DNA of 64,000 bases from an uncultured Alistipes sp. Its GTDB lineage: Bacteria > Bacteroidota > Bacteroidia > Bacteroidales > Rikenellaceae. The notes beneath the pieces were generated by a model that saw only the letters and a list, made by a program, of their open reading frames with translations, was not told where the DNA came from and ran no database searches. Positions within the stretch are counted from its first letter, which is position 1. Each line of letters starts with the position of its first letter. Where the stretch lies: contig UQNV01000005.1 in assembly GCA_900542505.1 (NCBI GenBank), forward strand, positions 1 to 64,000. The letters run 5' to 3'. A program made the position numbers and the translations under genes. Below are positions 43,377 through 50,895 of the stretch, piece by piece.

Positions 43377-44810
43377 ATGAAGAACAGATTACTCTGGAAG
43401 ACGCTGTTCGTCGCCGCAACCCTTGCGGCGGCAGCCTGCAGCAACGACGGTGAGGATGCCGTCACGAAATTCGAAGTGAACACGGGCGCCGAGGCAGGCG
43501 CTCCGGTATTCGTCGTCCCCGGCCGGGAGACGACCCTCTCCTTCACGGGCGAGCACATAACGACCGTCACGACCGAATCGCTCCCCGAAGGCTGGGAGGC
43601 CGAGGTCCGCCAGACGGAGGGGGTCATCGCCCTCCATGCGACCGACGACGCGCAGACCAGCGCCACGCTGCGCATCACGGCGGCAGGCAGCGGGGCGAAC
43701 AAGGTTGTCTGCGAGGTCGCACTCCGCTGCCTCAACTCGTTCGACGACCCGGCCGGCACGTTCGTCCTCAACGAAGGCAACATGACCACCGAGAACGGCT
43801 CGCTGACCTACATCTCGCCCGAGGGCTACGTATTCGACGACGCCTACCGCACGGTCAACGGCTCGGAGCTGGGCAACGTGGCGCAGGACATGGCCTTCTG
43901 CGACGGTAAAATCTATGTCATCTCGCAGAACGGCAACCGGAACGCCAACGGCGCGGAGTTCGAGAACGACGGCATGCTTGTGGTCATGGATGCCCGCACG
44001 CTGCGCCGGACGGACTCCTTCTCCAACGAAGAGCTGGCCGGACTCGACTGGCCGACGCACATCGCCGTACTCGACGAGCGCCACATCTACATCCGCGACA
44101 ATGCCGGCGTCCACCGGCTCGACGGCGAAACCGGAACGCTGACCTTCGTCGAAGGTTCGGAGGATGCACCCAAGAGCCGCTTTGTCACGATGAACGGCAA
44201 GGTCTACACCTACCTGTCGGGATACTTCAGCAAGATTTACGAGATTTCGCCCGAAAGCGACGCCGTCAACAGCATCCGGCTGCCGCTCACCGGCATCGAA
44301 TGCGACATCAACGAGGTGCTGGGCATCCAGGCCGCGGACGACGGCCGGATGTGGATTATGACGTTCGGATTCGGCAAGACGGCCATGAACAAGTTCGACC
44401 TTTCGACCCAGGACATCGTACAGCGTCAAATCAACATCAAGCCCACGGCAGGAGCCTCGGGCGTGGCATTCGCCGCACACGACAACCTCGTCTACTATGC
44501 CGACGGAACGACCATCTACCGGCTCCCCTTCGACGAGAGCGCCGAACTCGACGCCGCTTCGGGACTCGACGCCGTCGAGCTGCTGACCGACGTGTCGGGG
44601 CTGGACCCCAATGCCGGACAACTCTACAACGGGCTGGGCGTACATCCCGCAACGTGCCACCTTTACATCAACTCCATCAAATCCTACGCCCAATTCACGC
44701 AAAACCAGATTTGGGAGTTCGACCCGGCCGGCGACTTCCTGTCTCCGCTGGCAAAATATGAGAACTATACCAACTTCCCGGCCGGATTCTTCTTTCCCGA
44801 AGCCCGATAA
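43377..44810 (+). CDS. DUF5074-type propeller lipoprotein, second copy
   Basis: A lipoprotein of 477 residues (Cys21, LAAAAC). An N-terminal Ig-like stretch (about 30-120) is followed by a propeller with blade sequences like those of the BtuG-like gene: TFVLNEGNMTTENGSLTYISPEG, DMAFCDGKIYVISQNG, HIAVLDERHIYIRDNAGVHRLDG, VNSIRLPLTGIECDINEVLGIQ. The shared LNEGNM signature ties it to the BtuG group. It probably binds a corrinoid or a precursor at the cell surface. Confidence 0.75.
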   Translation: MKNRLLWKTLFVAATLAAAACSNDGEDAVTKFEVNTGAEAGAPVFVVPGRETTLSFTGEHITTVTTESLPEGWEAEVRQTEGVIALHATDDAQTSATLRITAAGSGANKVVCEVALRCLNSFDDPAGTFVLNEGNMTTENGSLTYISPEGYVFDDAYRTVNGSELGNVAQDMAFCDGKIYVISQNGNRNANGAEFENDGMLVVMDARTLRRTDSFSNEELAGLDWPTHIAVLDERHIYIRDNAGVHRLDGETGTLTFVEGSEDAPKSRFVTMNGKVYTYLSGYFSKIYEISPESDAVNSIRLPLTGIECDINEVLGIQAADDGRMWIMTFGFGKTAMNKFDLSTQDIVQRQINIKPTAGASGVAFAAHDNLVYYADGTTIYRLPFDESAELDAASGLDAVELLTDVSGLDPNAGQLYNGLGVHPATCHLYINSIKSYAQFTQNQIWEFDPAGDFLSPLAKYENYTNFPAGFFFPEAR

Positions 44811-44837
44811 CGATTAATGAAACACGAATTATCCATC

Positions 44838-46082
44838 ATGAAACAAATCTGGTTATGGGGTGCGGCGCTCATCGCGTCAGCCCTGCTTTACGGATGTTCG
44901 TCCGACACGGACAACGACGGCGGCACTCCTCCTCCCGCTCACCAGGAGGGATATGCCGACCCCGACGGAGTCATTCTGCTCAATCAGGGTGCCCGCACGT
45001 CCGAAAACAGCACGATTTCCTACCTTGCACCTGACGGCACCATTGAGAAAGATGTCTACCGGACGGTCAACGGTTCGGCCTTCGGCAACGAGGCCATGGA
45101 CCTCGACATGTGCAACGGGAAAATCTACATCATGAGCAACAACCTCTTCCAGCCGAACAGCGAAGCCGGCGACGGATGTCTGGTAGTGGTTGACGCCGAG
45201 ACCTTCCGACGCGAAAAGGTCTTCACGGCCGACGACCTTGTCTTTCCCCGCCCCGAGGGTTCGCTCGACAAAGACGAGATGCTCCCGCTGTTGACCCCGC
45301 TGGAGAACATCGCCGTCATGGACGAGCACAATATCTTCTTCTCGGACAGCCAGGGTCTGTTCCGGCTCGACGGCACAACCGGCGAGTTGAACATCGTCAA
45401 GGGCTCCTATGCCTTCGGCAACCAGGGTGCCACCATCGAGACCGTCATCGACACGCGCGGCATGGCCGTCATCGGCGACAAGCTCTACTGCTGCGGCGGC
45501 GGATTCTGGATATCCCCCTGCCTGCTCGAGTTCAGCAAAGGCTCCAACAAGGTGACGCGGACGCTCGACCTGAGCCATGCGAGCGATTTTTCGAGCGGCA
45601 TCTGCCAGACGGGAGAGCATGAAATCCTGGTGGCCACGTGCGGCCGTTCGGGCGACAAGAAGAGCGTGCTCTTCTTCATCGACACCCGAACGATGACCAT
45701 CACCCGGGAGAAGCAGGTCAACGCCGACATCTCGGCCGAATTCATGAATACGCCGGGCATAGCGCTCTGCGGCGACTACATCTATTATGCGGCCGGGACG
45801 CTCACCGTCAGCCGCATGTCGCTCAAGACCTGGCAGTCTGAGGAGTATATCCACGTCAAGGAGGATGCCCCCAATGCAAATTATCTGACCTGCAACGTGA
45901 TTGCCGACGCAAAAAAGAACCTGCTCTATGTTTCGGTCTCGAACGAGCTGGGCGAATCGATTGTCTCCGACGGCAACGTACTGGTCTACGACTGCAGCAG
46001 CGACGAGCCCCGGCTGGTCAACAATCTGGTCAATCCGGGCAGCTATCCGGTGAACATCTACCCCGTGTCGCGCTTCTATTGA
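44838..46082 (+). CDS. DUF5074-type propeller lipoprotein, third copy
   Basis: A lipoprotein of 414 residues (Cys20, LLYGC). The ATG at 44838 is preferred over one at 44817 because it opens the signal directly. The propeller begins GVILLNQGARTSENSTISYLAPDG and continues with MDLDMCNGKIYIMSN, NIAVMDEHNIFFSDSQGLFRLDG and VIADAKKNLLYVSVSNELG. It resembles the 43377 gene more than the 41059 gene, so the pair probably arose by duplication. It ends the locus, followed by a terminator. Confidence 0.75.
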   Translation: MKQIWLWGAALIASALLYGCSSDTDNDGGTPPPAHQEGYADPDGVILLNQGARTSENSTISYLAPDGTIEKDVYRTVNGSAFGNEAMDLDMCNGKIYIMSNNLFQPNSEAGDGCLVVVDAETFRREKVFTADDLVFPRPEGSLDKDEMLPLLTPLENIAVMDEHNIFFSDSQGLFRLDGTTGELNIVKGSYAFGNQGATIETVIDTRGMAVIGDKLYCCGGGFWISPCLLEFSKGSNKVTRTLDLSHASDFSSGICQTGEHEILVATCGRSGDKKSVLFFIDTRTMTITREKQVNADISAEFMNTPGIALCGDYIYYAAGTLTVSRMSLKTWQSEEYIHVKEDAPNANYLTCNVIADAKKNLLYVSVSNELGESIVSDGNVLVYDCSSDEPRLVNNLVNPGSYPVNIYPVSRFY

Positions 46083-46107
46083 CGGCACGCCGGATTCAGA
46101 ACGGGAG

Positions 46108-46137
46108 CCCCCGGTCCGCACCTCGGACCGGGGGTTT
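46108..46137 (+). terminator. Terminator of the B12 locus
   Basis: An 11-bp perfect GC-rich stem (CCCCCGGTCCG/CGGACCGGGGG), 5-base loop, then TTT. Ends the plus-strand operon 26 bases after its stop codon. Confidence 0.85.
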
Positions 46138-46173
46138 CCGTTTCCGCATCGCACGCCGGGGCCCTGCAAACGG

Positions 46174-46205
46174 AACGCCCTGCGACCGCAGGGCCGCAGG
46201 GCGTT
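46174..46205 (-). terminator. Terminator of the fimbrillin operon
   Basis: An 11-bp perfect stem AACGCCCTGCG/CGCAGGGCGTT with a 10-base loop, 25 bases past the fimbrillin stop on the minus strand. Confidence 0.7.
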
Positions 46206-46229
46206 CTGTCCGGGAAAGGGAGACCGGCA

Positions 46230-47086
46230 TCAGATGATGATTTCCCCGCCGATGGAACCCTGGTCCTCCCATCCTTCGATGGTGATGCTGCCGATTTCGA
46301 TGGCCTGCTCCTTGACAGTGATTTCGACACGCAGCTGCATGCCGCTCTTGAGCTCGCCGAGTCCGGGCTTGAGGCTGCCGACCGTAAAGCTCTTCGAGAT
46401 GTCGCCCGCCGTCACGTCGAGCGTCACGTCGGAGGCCTGCTGAGGAACGACGAGGAAGGATACCTCGCCGCCCGTACGGGTAAAGTCGGCCGTCGTGGGG
46501 TCGGTCGTATCGAGCGAGCCGTCGAGCAGGTTCACCCCGCATTTCGACCGGGCCGTACAAACGGTACGGATGGTTTCGGCATCGACACGGGCATCGGCAT
46601 CGACGGTGAAGACCACATTGAGGCGGTGCATCGCATGGCGGAACGTAAGGTTGACGGGCGTCTCGTCATCCACGGTCACGGCACGGGGAGCGGCCAGCAG
46701 CAGGTCCTGTTCGGATGCCGTGCCGAGGTCGAAGGTGAATTTGCCGTTGGCAAGTCGCTGCACCGGATAGCAGGCCGAGAAATTGACCTTCACGTCCTCG
46801 CCGGCCACAGTGACCTCTTTCCAAAGGAGCTGGGTCGTTCCGACCGTAAAGTCGAACAGGTCGTACTGTCGCTCGGCATTGGCCACCACGAGCGTAAAGG
46901 TGTCGCCCTGGGTGAAGTGCTCCTTGCCCGACTGGACCGCTTCGGAGCTCTCGAGCTCCTCGACCTTGGCAATCGATGCGTTCAACATGATTCTCTTCTG
47001 TACGGGTCCGGCACTCTCTTCGGACGAACTGCAGCCGCACAGGGCAGCAACGGCGCGGCGAAAAACAGACAATATATTCCTTTCAT
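46230..47086 (-). CDS. Fimbrillin-family lipoprotein, start region frameshifted
   Basis: The main frame encodes a fimbrillin-type protein: two-sandwich pattern with GDTFTLVVANAERQYDLF, VNFSACYPVQRLANGKFTF, the hallmark LTFRHAMHRLNVVFTVDAD, and a C-terminal IGSITIEGWEDQGSIGGEI. In this frame only a weak TTG at 47072 could start it. The ATG at 47086 in another frame gives MKGIYCLFFAA. Deleting one GC dinucleotide from the GCCGCGCCG tract just upstream of 47050 joins it to VAALCGCSSSEES and makes a textbook lipoprotein signal and a 284-residue protein. I annotate from 47086 with that frameshift. Members assemble fimbriae or act as adhesins after export. It is 24 bases downstream of the IdeS-like gene. 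Confidence 0.7.
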
Positions 47087-47110
47087 AATGATGTTTATTT
47101 TCATATTCCT

Positions 47111-48220
47111 TTATTTTTTACTGCTATAGTATTGTTCCCAGTATTCCTGCCCCAATTCAACCGTAAACAATCTGTTGATGGGTCTTGAATCATCGCCACT
47201 ACCAATATAACCGGTCTTATAATGGGTCATGGTTCCGCCTTCGGGCAGAGTGACATAGATGATTTCTTTCCTCATGCAACCCACATTATCGACTTCATAG
47301 TCATAACGGTCGTTATTGTCGGCGAAATAGATATAGGAGACGTTGCCCTCCTCGTCAAATTCCGCCCCCCCCCAAATGGTCATCACATGGCTGGAACGAA
47401 CATTTCCCCGACTGAATCCTATGCCCTTTCTGTTCTTGAGCGCATCTTTCATCACTGTGTTGAAAACCTCTTTGCTCAATCCACCATAATTTTGCCCCAA
47501 CTTAACACCTTCAGGAAAAACATCCTTGAAATATCCCGCCGGATTTTCCGGTTTGTCATATGCAGGATAGGAGGGCCGGATGCCATGGATAAACCAGTTG
47601 ATTCCGGCGTCACCATAACCCGCATCATCGTCAAAAGAATCGATAAAACACTGGAAGATATCGCTTTCCTGCGGCTTGTCGAGCGGATAGGTATAGTCCG
47701 GCCCCTTGTAATCGTATCGTTCCACATAGTCGATGTTGCGGGCAATCCACCAGTGCAGCAGGTTCGATGCACCGGCGGCCCAGCACATCATGCCGTCGGG
47801 GACACCTGATGCGTTGGCCGTCGGATTCAGCTTGTCGCAGTCGTACCAGCCGCACTCCGGCTTCCAGGGGAGGTAATACGTGGAATATGTCTCGGGGAAG
47901 AGCTGCAGCCATGCCCCCTCTTCGGGCTCCCTGATTCCATCGACCCACACCTTCCGGTTGGCCCACTCCTGCTCGGTGTTGCTCTTGAGCTGCAGCCGGA
48001 CGGAGGTCTGTTTGCCCGGCTCGAAGGTCTCGAGCGGAGCACCGCTTTCAAGCTGTGCGGGGGCCATATAGTACGAAACCTTGCCGCCGGAGGTGATTTT
48101 CAGCAGCCCTTCGCCGCTGCGGTAAGGCTCGGCCGACTGAGGGAAGATGACCACCTCGAGGCTCCCGTCCGAACTCTTCGCGGGAGTTATCCACTGCATG
48201 TCGCTCCCGGTCGCAATCAT
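47111..48220 (-). CDS. IdeS/Mac-family (C66) cysteine protease domain, C-terminal part of a split gene
   Basis: This open frame (369 residues from the ATG at 48220) holds a protease clearly alignable by eye to streptococcal IdeS/Mac-1, which cuts IgG at the hinge. The stretch KVWVDGI, then GWYDCDK, then GMMCWAAGASNLLHWW corresponds to IdeS SVWTKGV, GWYDITK and LCGAATAGNMLHWW. RSSHVMTIWGGAEFDEEGN with YIYFADNND corresponds to INHVINLWGADFDSNGN and YVTDSD. Lys130, Cys146, His278 and Asp301/Asp304 of this fragment match the IdeS oxyanion Lys84, Cys94, His262 and Asp284/286. The first 75 residues finish a fimbrillin-like domain whose start is in the fragment at 48253-48798. Target protein unknown; immunoglobulin is the family precedent only. 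Confidence 0.88.
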   Translation of the reverse strand: MIATGSDMQWITPAKSSDGSLEVVIFPQSAEPYRSGEGLLKITSGGKVSYYMAPAQLESGAPLETFEPGKQTSVRLQLKSNTEQEWANRKVWVDGIREPEEGAWLQLFPETYSTYYLPWKPECGWYDCDKLNPTANASGVPDGMMCWAAGASNLLHWWIARNIDYVERYDYKGPDYTYPLDKPQESDIFQCFIDSFDDDAGYGDAGINWFIHGIRPSYPAYDKPENPAGYFKDVFPEGVKLGQNYGGLSKEVFNTVMKDALKNRKGIGFSRGNVRSSHVMTIWGGAEFDEEGNVSYIYFADNNDRYDYEVDNVGCMRKEIIYVTLPEGGTMTHYKTGYIGSGDDSRPINRLFTVELGQEYWEQYYSSKK

Positions 48221-48252
48221 TTCGCCCGTCAGCAGGTCGGCCGTACCGTCCC

Positions 48253-48798
48253 CTACGCTGCGCGCCGAATCGAGACATTCTCCGTCGACCCGCTGAGCTC
48301 AATCTTCAGCCGGTGCATGACATGGCCGAAGGTCATGACGGCGCGGTTCTGCCTCTCATCGAGCGTCGTCCGGGCGAAGAGCAGGTCCGACTGCGTCATG
48401 CCGTCGCCGCTCTGGTCGGCGGCAATTCGGAAATCGGCGTCGGTTGATGTTCCGTCGGTGAAGGCCGGATAGTGGGCTGAAAAATCGAGGCTTCCCGGAC
48501 CGAAATCGGCACGGCGGAGCCGGGGCGTCCACTCGCCGCCGCGGTAGGTCAGTTCGCAGTAGCGGACACCGTCGCTGCCGTCGACGAACAGTCCGATGCG
48601 GTCGCCTTCGGTGAATTGCCCGCTGCCGTCGGGATTGAGGTCGGCCCGGGTCTCCGTTTTCGAGAAAAAGAGGTGGATATATCCGTCATCGGTCGCTCCA
48701 CCCGGAACGTCCGGCTCGGACGAACAGCCCCAGAAAGCCAGCAAAAGGGTGGCGGAGAGCCAAAATCTCCAATTGGTTCTTCTTGCGTTTCCCATCAA
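48253..48798 (-). CDS. Fimbrillin-like N-terminal part of the IdeS-like gene, split by frameshift
   Basis: This fragment of 181 residues has a lipoprotein signal (LLLAFWGC, Cys25) and the first half of a fimbrillin-like fold: GDRIGLFVDGSDGVRYCEL, LDFSAHYPAF, SDLLFARTTLD and VMTFGHVMHRLKIELSG. The frame ends in TAG after NVSIRRAA. Dropping one GC from the tract at 48260-48265 changes this to NVSIRRSVGDGTADLLTGE and runs straight into the protease frame, giving a 561-residue lipoprotein. In that product the catalytic residues become Lys322, Cys338, His470 and Asp493/496. No slippery heptamer for programmed frameshifting is seen. The intact protein would be a cell-surface, fimbrillin-tethered protease. 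Confidence 0.8.
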   Translation of the reverse strand: MMGNARRTNWRFWLSATLLLAFWGCSSEPDVPGGATDDGYIHLFFSKTETRADLNPDGSGQFTEGDRIGLFVDGSDGVRYCELTYRGGEWTPRLRRADFGPGSLDFSAHYPAFTDGTSTDADFRIAADQSGDGMTQSDLLFARTTLDERQNRAVMTFGHVMHRLKIELSGSTENVSIRRAA

Positions 48799-48905
48799 TC
48801 TACACTTAAATTAAGAAAAATCAACCTTGTAACTATCCCAATCATCCCTGCTCCGACGGAACGGCCTCATGTCCGAAACCGCCCCGCCCTCGAGAAGCAG
48901 GGGGA

Positions 48906-48913
48906 CAAAGATA
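48906..48913 (-). promoter_or_regulatory. -7 box of the protease/fimbrillin operon
   Basis: TATCTTTG on the minus strand, about 108 bases before the start codon at 48798, which leaves a long leader. No convincing -33 element. Confidence 0.4.
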
Positions 48914-49023
48914 CGAAATAAATCCGGACCCGAGGGTCAGCACAAAGCCCCACGGCCCCAAAACGGACCGGAAATGAGAACTGCTGCGACATTTCCGCCA
49001 CAAAAATTTGGCAGAGCGAAAAG

Positions 49024-49045
49024 TTGTTCGTATATTTGCGAACAA
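49024..49045 (+). promoter_or_regulatory. arsR promoter overlapped by an inverted-repeat operator
   Basis: TTGTTCG (49024-49030), spacer TATATTTG (49031-49038), CGAACAA (49039-49045). The arms are a perfect 7+7 inverted repeat and the 8-base spacer is itself a full -7 box. A dimeric ArsR protein bound here would directly block RNA polymerase, so the gene is almost certainly autorepressed. Confidence 0.8.
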
Positions 49046-49057
49046 CAACGGAAAGAG

Positions 49058-49384
49058 ATGAGCGAAAAGGGATATACGGAACGCGAAGAGCGCATGGCAC
49101 GCTACGCCAAAGCGATGGGCCACCCGGCAAGGATGGCCATCCTGCACTTCCTGGCCTCGCAGCAAAGCTGCTTCTTCGGCGACCTGCACGAGGTGCTGCC
49201 CATCGCGAAAGCCACCGTCTCGCAGCACCTCAAGGAGCTGAAGGAGGCGGGGCTTATTCAGGGTGAAATCCAGCCGCCGAAGGTCCGATACTGCATCAAC
49301 CGCGCCAACTGGGCCGAGGCTCGCGCGCTGTTCGGCGAGTTTTTCCGCGAAATCGCCTCCGACGAAGGCCCCTGCTGCCAGTGA
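49058..49384 (+). CDS. arsR: ArsR/SmtB-family metalloid-responsive repressor
   Basis: A winged-helix repressor of 108 residues. AMGHPARMAILHFL is the family's N-terminal helix and IAKATVSQHLKELKEAGLI the recognition helix. Candidate arsenic ligands are Cys38 (QQSCFF), Cys79 (VRYC) and the C-terminal pair Cys106-Cys107. The classical CxC of E. coli ArsR is absent, so sensing chemistry may differ. The ATG at 49058 lies 12 bases after the operator-promoter; longer starts would be upstream of the transcript. It heads a run of four organoarsenical-type genes. Confidence 0.9.
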   Translation: MSEKGYTEREERMARYAKAMGHPARMAILHFLASQQSCFFGDLHEVLPIAKATVSQHLKELKEAGLIQGEIQPPKVRYCINRANWAEARALFGEFFREIASDEGPCCQ

Positions 49385-49434
49385 CACGCCGGCCATACGA
49401 AGCGACGACGCCCGTCGCTTTTTGGTTGCCGCAA

Positions 49435-49457
49435 TTGTTCGTAATTCGACGAATTAC
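49435..49457 (+). promoter_or_regulatory. Second ArsR-type operator before the thioredoxin gene
   Basis: TTGTTCG (49435-49441), 8-base spacer, CGAATTA (49450-49456): same left arm and same spacing as the arsR operator, with a two-base change in the right arm. A nested 8+8 palindrome GTAATTCG-A-CGAATTAC spans 49441-49457. It lies 26 bases before the next start codon, in the 98-base arsR-trx gap. Confidence 0.65.
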
Positions 49458-49482
49458 ATACACCAAATAAAAACACAGAAAA

Positions 49483-49716
49483 ATGAAAATCGAAGTTCTC
49501 GGAACGGGGTGCGCCGGATGCAGGGCACTCTACGAAACGGTCCTCAAGGCGGTCGAGGAGATGGGAATCGACGCCGACGTAGTGAAGGAGGAGTCGCTCG
49601 AACGAATCATCGCCAGCGGCGTGATGACGCTGCCGGCGCTGGTCATCAACGGCAAGGTCGTATCGAAGGGGCGACGTCTGTCGCTCGATGAGGTAAAGCG
49701 TTTGTTGAATAACTAA
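49483..49716 (+). CDS. Small thioredoxin-like redox protein of the arsenical operon
   Basis: A cytoplasmic protein of 77 residues with GTGCAGCRALY at its start: Cys10 and Cys13 form a CxxC redox site. LPALVINGKVVSKG carries the cis-Pro loop of thioredoxins. This is the compact archaeal-type (redox-active disulfide) family common next to ArsR genes. It may supply thiol electrons to ArsF or to arsenical reduction. It occupies the place of ArsE in arsEFG operons, but I cannot show equivalence. Confidence 0.8.
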   Translation: MKIEVLGTGCAGCRALYETVLKAVEEMGIDADVVKEESLERIIASGVMTLPALVINGKVVSKGRRLSLDEVKRLLNN

Positions 49717-49727
49717 AATCCTTCACC

Positions 49728-50153
49728 ATGAAAAACAGAGTGTTTACGCTGCTGCTTCTGGCTCTGATGACCGCCTGCGGCGGCAGAGGAAGCAGCTCGG
49801 CCGCCTCGCCGCAGGTGCAGCCCGACGGAGTGGAGGTGCTGTCGTTCCACACCAAAAAAAGATGCCCCACCTGCCGGGCCATCGAGCAGCTGACGCGCGA
49901 GGTGGTCGAGCAGGAGTTTGCCGACGAGGTCGCCGACGGCACGCTGCGGCTGCACGTAGCCGAAATTACCGAGGAAGAGGAGCTCGCCGTCCGCTACGAG
50001 GTCGCCTGGTCGTCGCTTCTGCTGAGCCATCGCCACAACGGCGAGGAGCAGGTCGTCGACCTCACCCGCTTCGCCTTTGCCCATGCACGCACCGACGCCG
50101 ACCTCTTCCGTCGGGAGCTGAAGGCTCGAATCGAACAACTGCTCGCCCGATAA
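49728..50153 (+). CDS. arsF: ArsF-family thioredoxin-fold lipoprotein
   Basis: A protein of 141 residues with a lipoprotein signal (ALMTAC, Cys17) and a CPTC redox site (Cys46/Cys49) in VLSFHTKKRCPTCRAIEQ, followed by a thioredoxin-like EVVEQEFADEVADG segment. It fits the family annotated as the ArsF subunit linked to aromatic arsenical handling. It should work outside the inner membrane, exchanging electrons with the CcdA-like ArsG encoded 4 bases downstream. Confidence 0.75.
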   Translation: MKNRVFTLLLLALMTACGGRGSSSAASPQVQPDGVEVLSFHTKKRCPTCRAIEQLTREVVEQEFADEVADGTLRLHVAEITEEEELAVRYEVAWSSLLLSHRHNGEEQVVDLTRFAFAHARTDADLFRRELKARIEQLLAR

Positions 50154-50157
50154 CGCC

Positions 50158-50865
50158 ATGGAGACATTGCAAAACCTGCTTGACAGTTCTACCGTACCGG
50201 CGCTGACGGCCCTGCTGCTCGGCCTGCTCACGGCCATAAGCCCCTGCCCGCTGGCCACCAACATCGCCGCCATGGGATACCTCGCACGCGAGGTGGGCAA
50301 CCGCCGCCGAATCTTCGTCAACGGACTGCTCTACACCGCAGGACGCATCCTCGCCTACACGCTGCTCGGCGCGGCCTGCATCGCACTGCTGCAAAGCGGA
50401 GGCAGCACCTTCGCCGTGCAGCGGTTCATCGGAGGCTGGACAGAGCTGCTCGTCGGCGCACTGCTGCTCCTGACGGGACTTTTCATGCTCTTCGGCGACC
50501 AGCTCCGCCTGCCGGGCTTCGGATTCACCCGCGGCGGCGAGCGGCTGAAAGGGCGCGGCGGCACGGGCGCACTGCTGCTGGGCGCGCTCTTCGCGCTGGT
50601 ATTCTGCCCGACAAGCGGCGTACTCTACTTCGGGATGCTCATCCCGATGGCTGCGGCCGAGACGGGCGGCTACCTGCTTCCGGCACTCTTCGCCCTGGCG
50701 ACGGGCATCCCCGTCGTGGCAGCCGCCTGGCTGCTGGCTTTCGGGGCCGCAGGCATCGGGCGCTTCTACAACCGGATGCAGAGCATCCGAAAATGGTTAA
50801 ACCGAGCCGTGGCGCTGCTTTTCATCGCTACGGGCGTATACTACCTTGTTGTTTACTTCATATAA
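50158..50865 (+). CDS. arsG: ArsG-family permease (CcdA/DsbD-like)
   Basis: A protein of 235 residues with six membrane helices. Cys30 in ISPCPLATN and the Cys in LVFCPTSGVLYFG are the paired helix cysteines of CcdA/DsbD proteins, which pass electrons across the membrane. ArsG of arsEFG operons is described as an efflux permease for trivalent aromatic arsenicals. Here electron transfer to ArsF is an equally good reading of the sequence. Lies in the ars operon between arsF and arsP. Confidence 0.78.
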   Translation: METLQNLLDSSTVPALTALLLGLLTAISPCPLATNIAAMGYLAREVGNRRRIFVNGLLYTAGRILAYTLLGAACIALLQSGGSTFAVQRFIGGWTELLVGALLLLTGLFMLFGDQLRLPGFGFTRGGERLKGRGGTGALLLGALFALVFCPTSGVLYFGMLIPMAAAETGGYLLPALFALATGIPVVAAAWLLAFGAAGIGRFYNRMQSIRKWLNRAVALLFIATGVYYLVVYFI

Positions 50866-50895
50866 AAGTTGTAACAGGCAAACTATCAAACCATA

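Noticed and set aside
48250..48300. Programmed ribosomal frameshift joining the fimbrillin-like and protease frames
   Set aside because: No X-XXY-YYZ slippery heptamer and no obvious downstream pseudoknot. A dinucleotide indel in the GC tract explains the break more simply.
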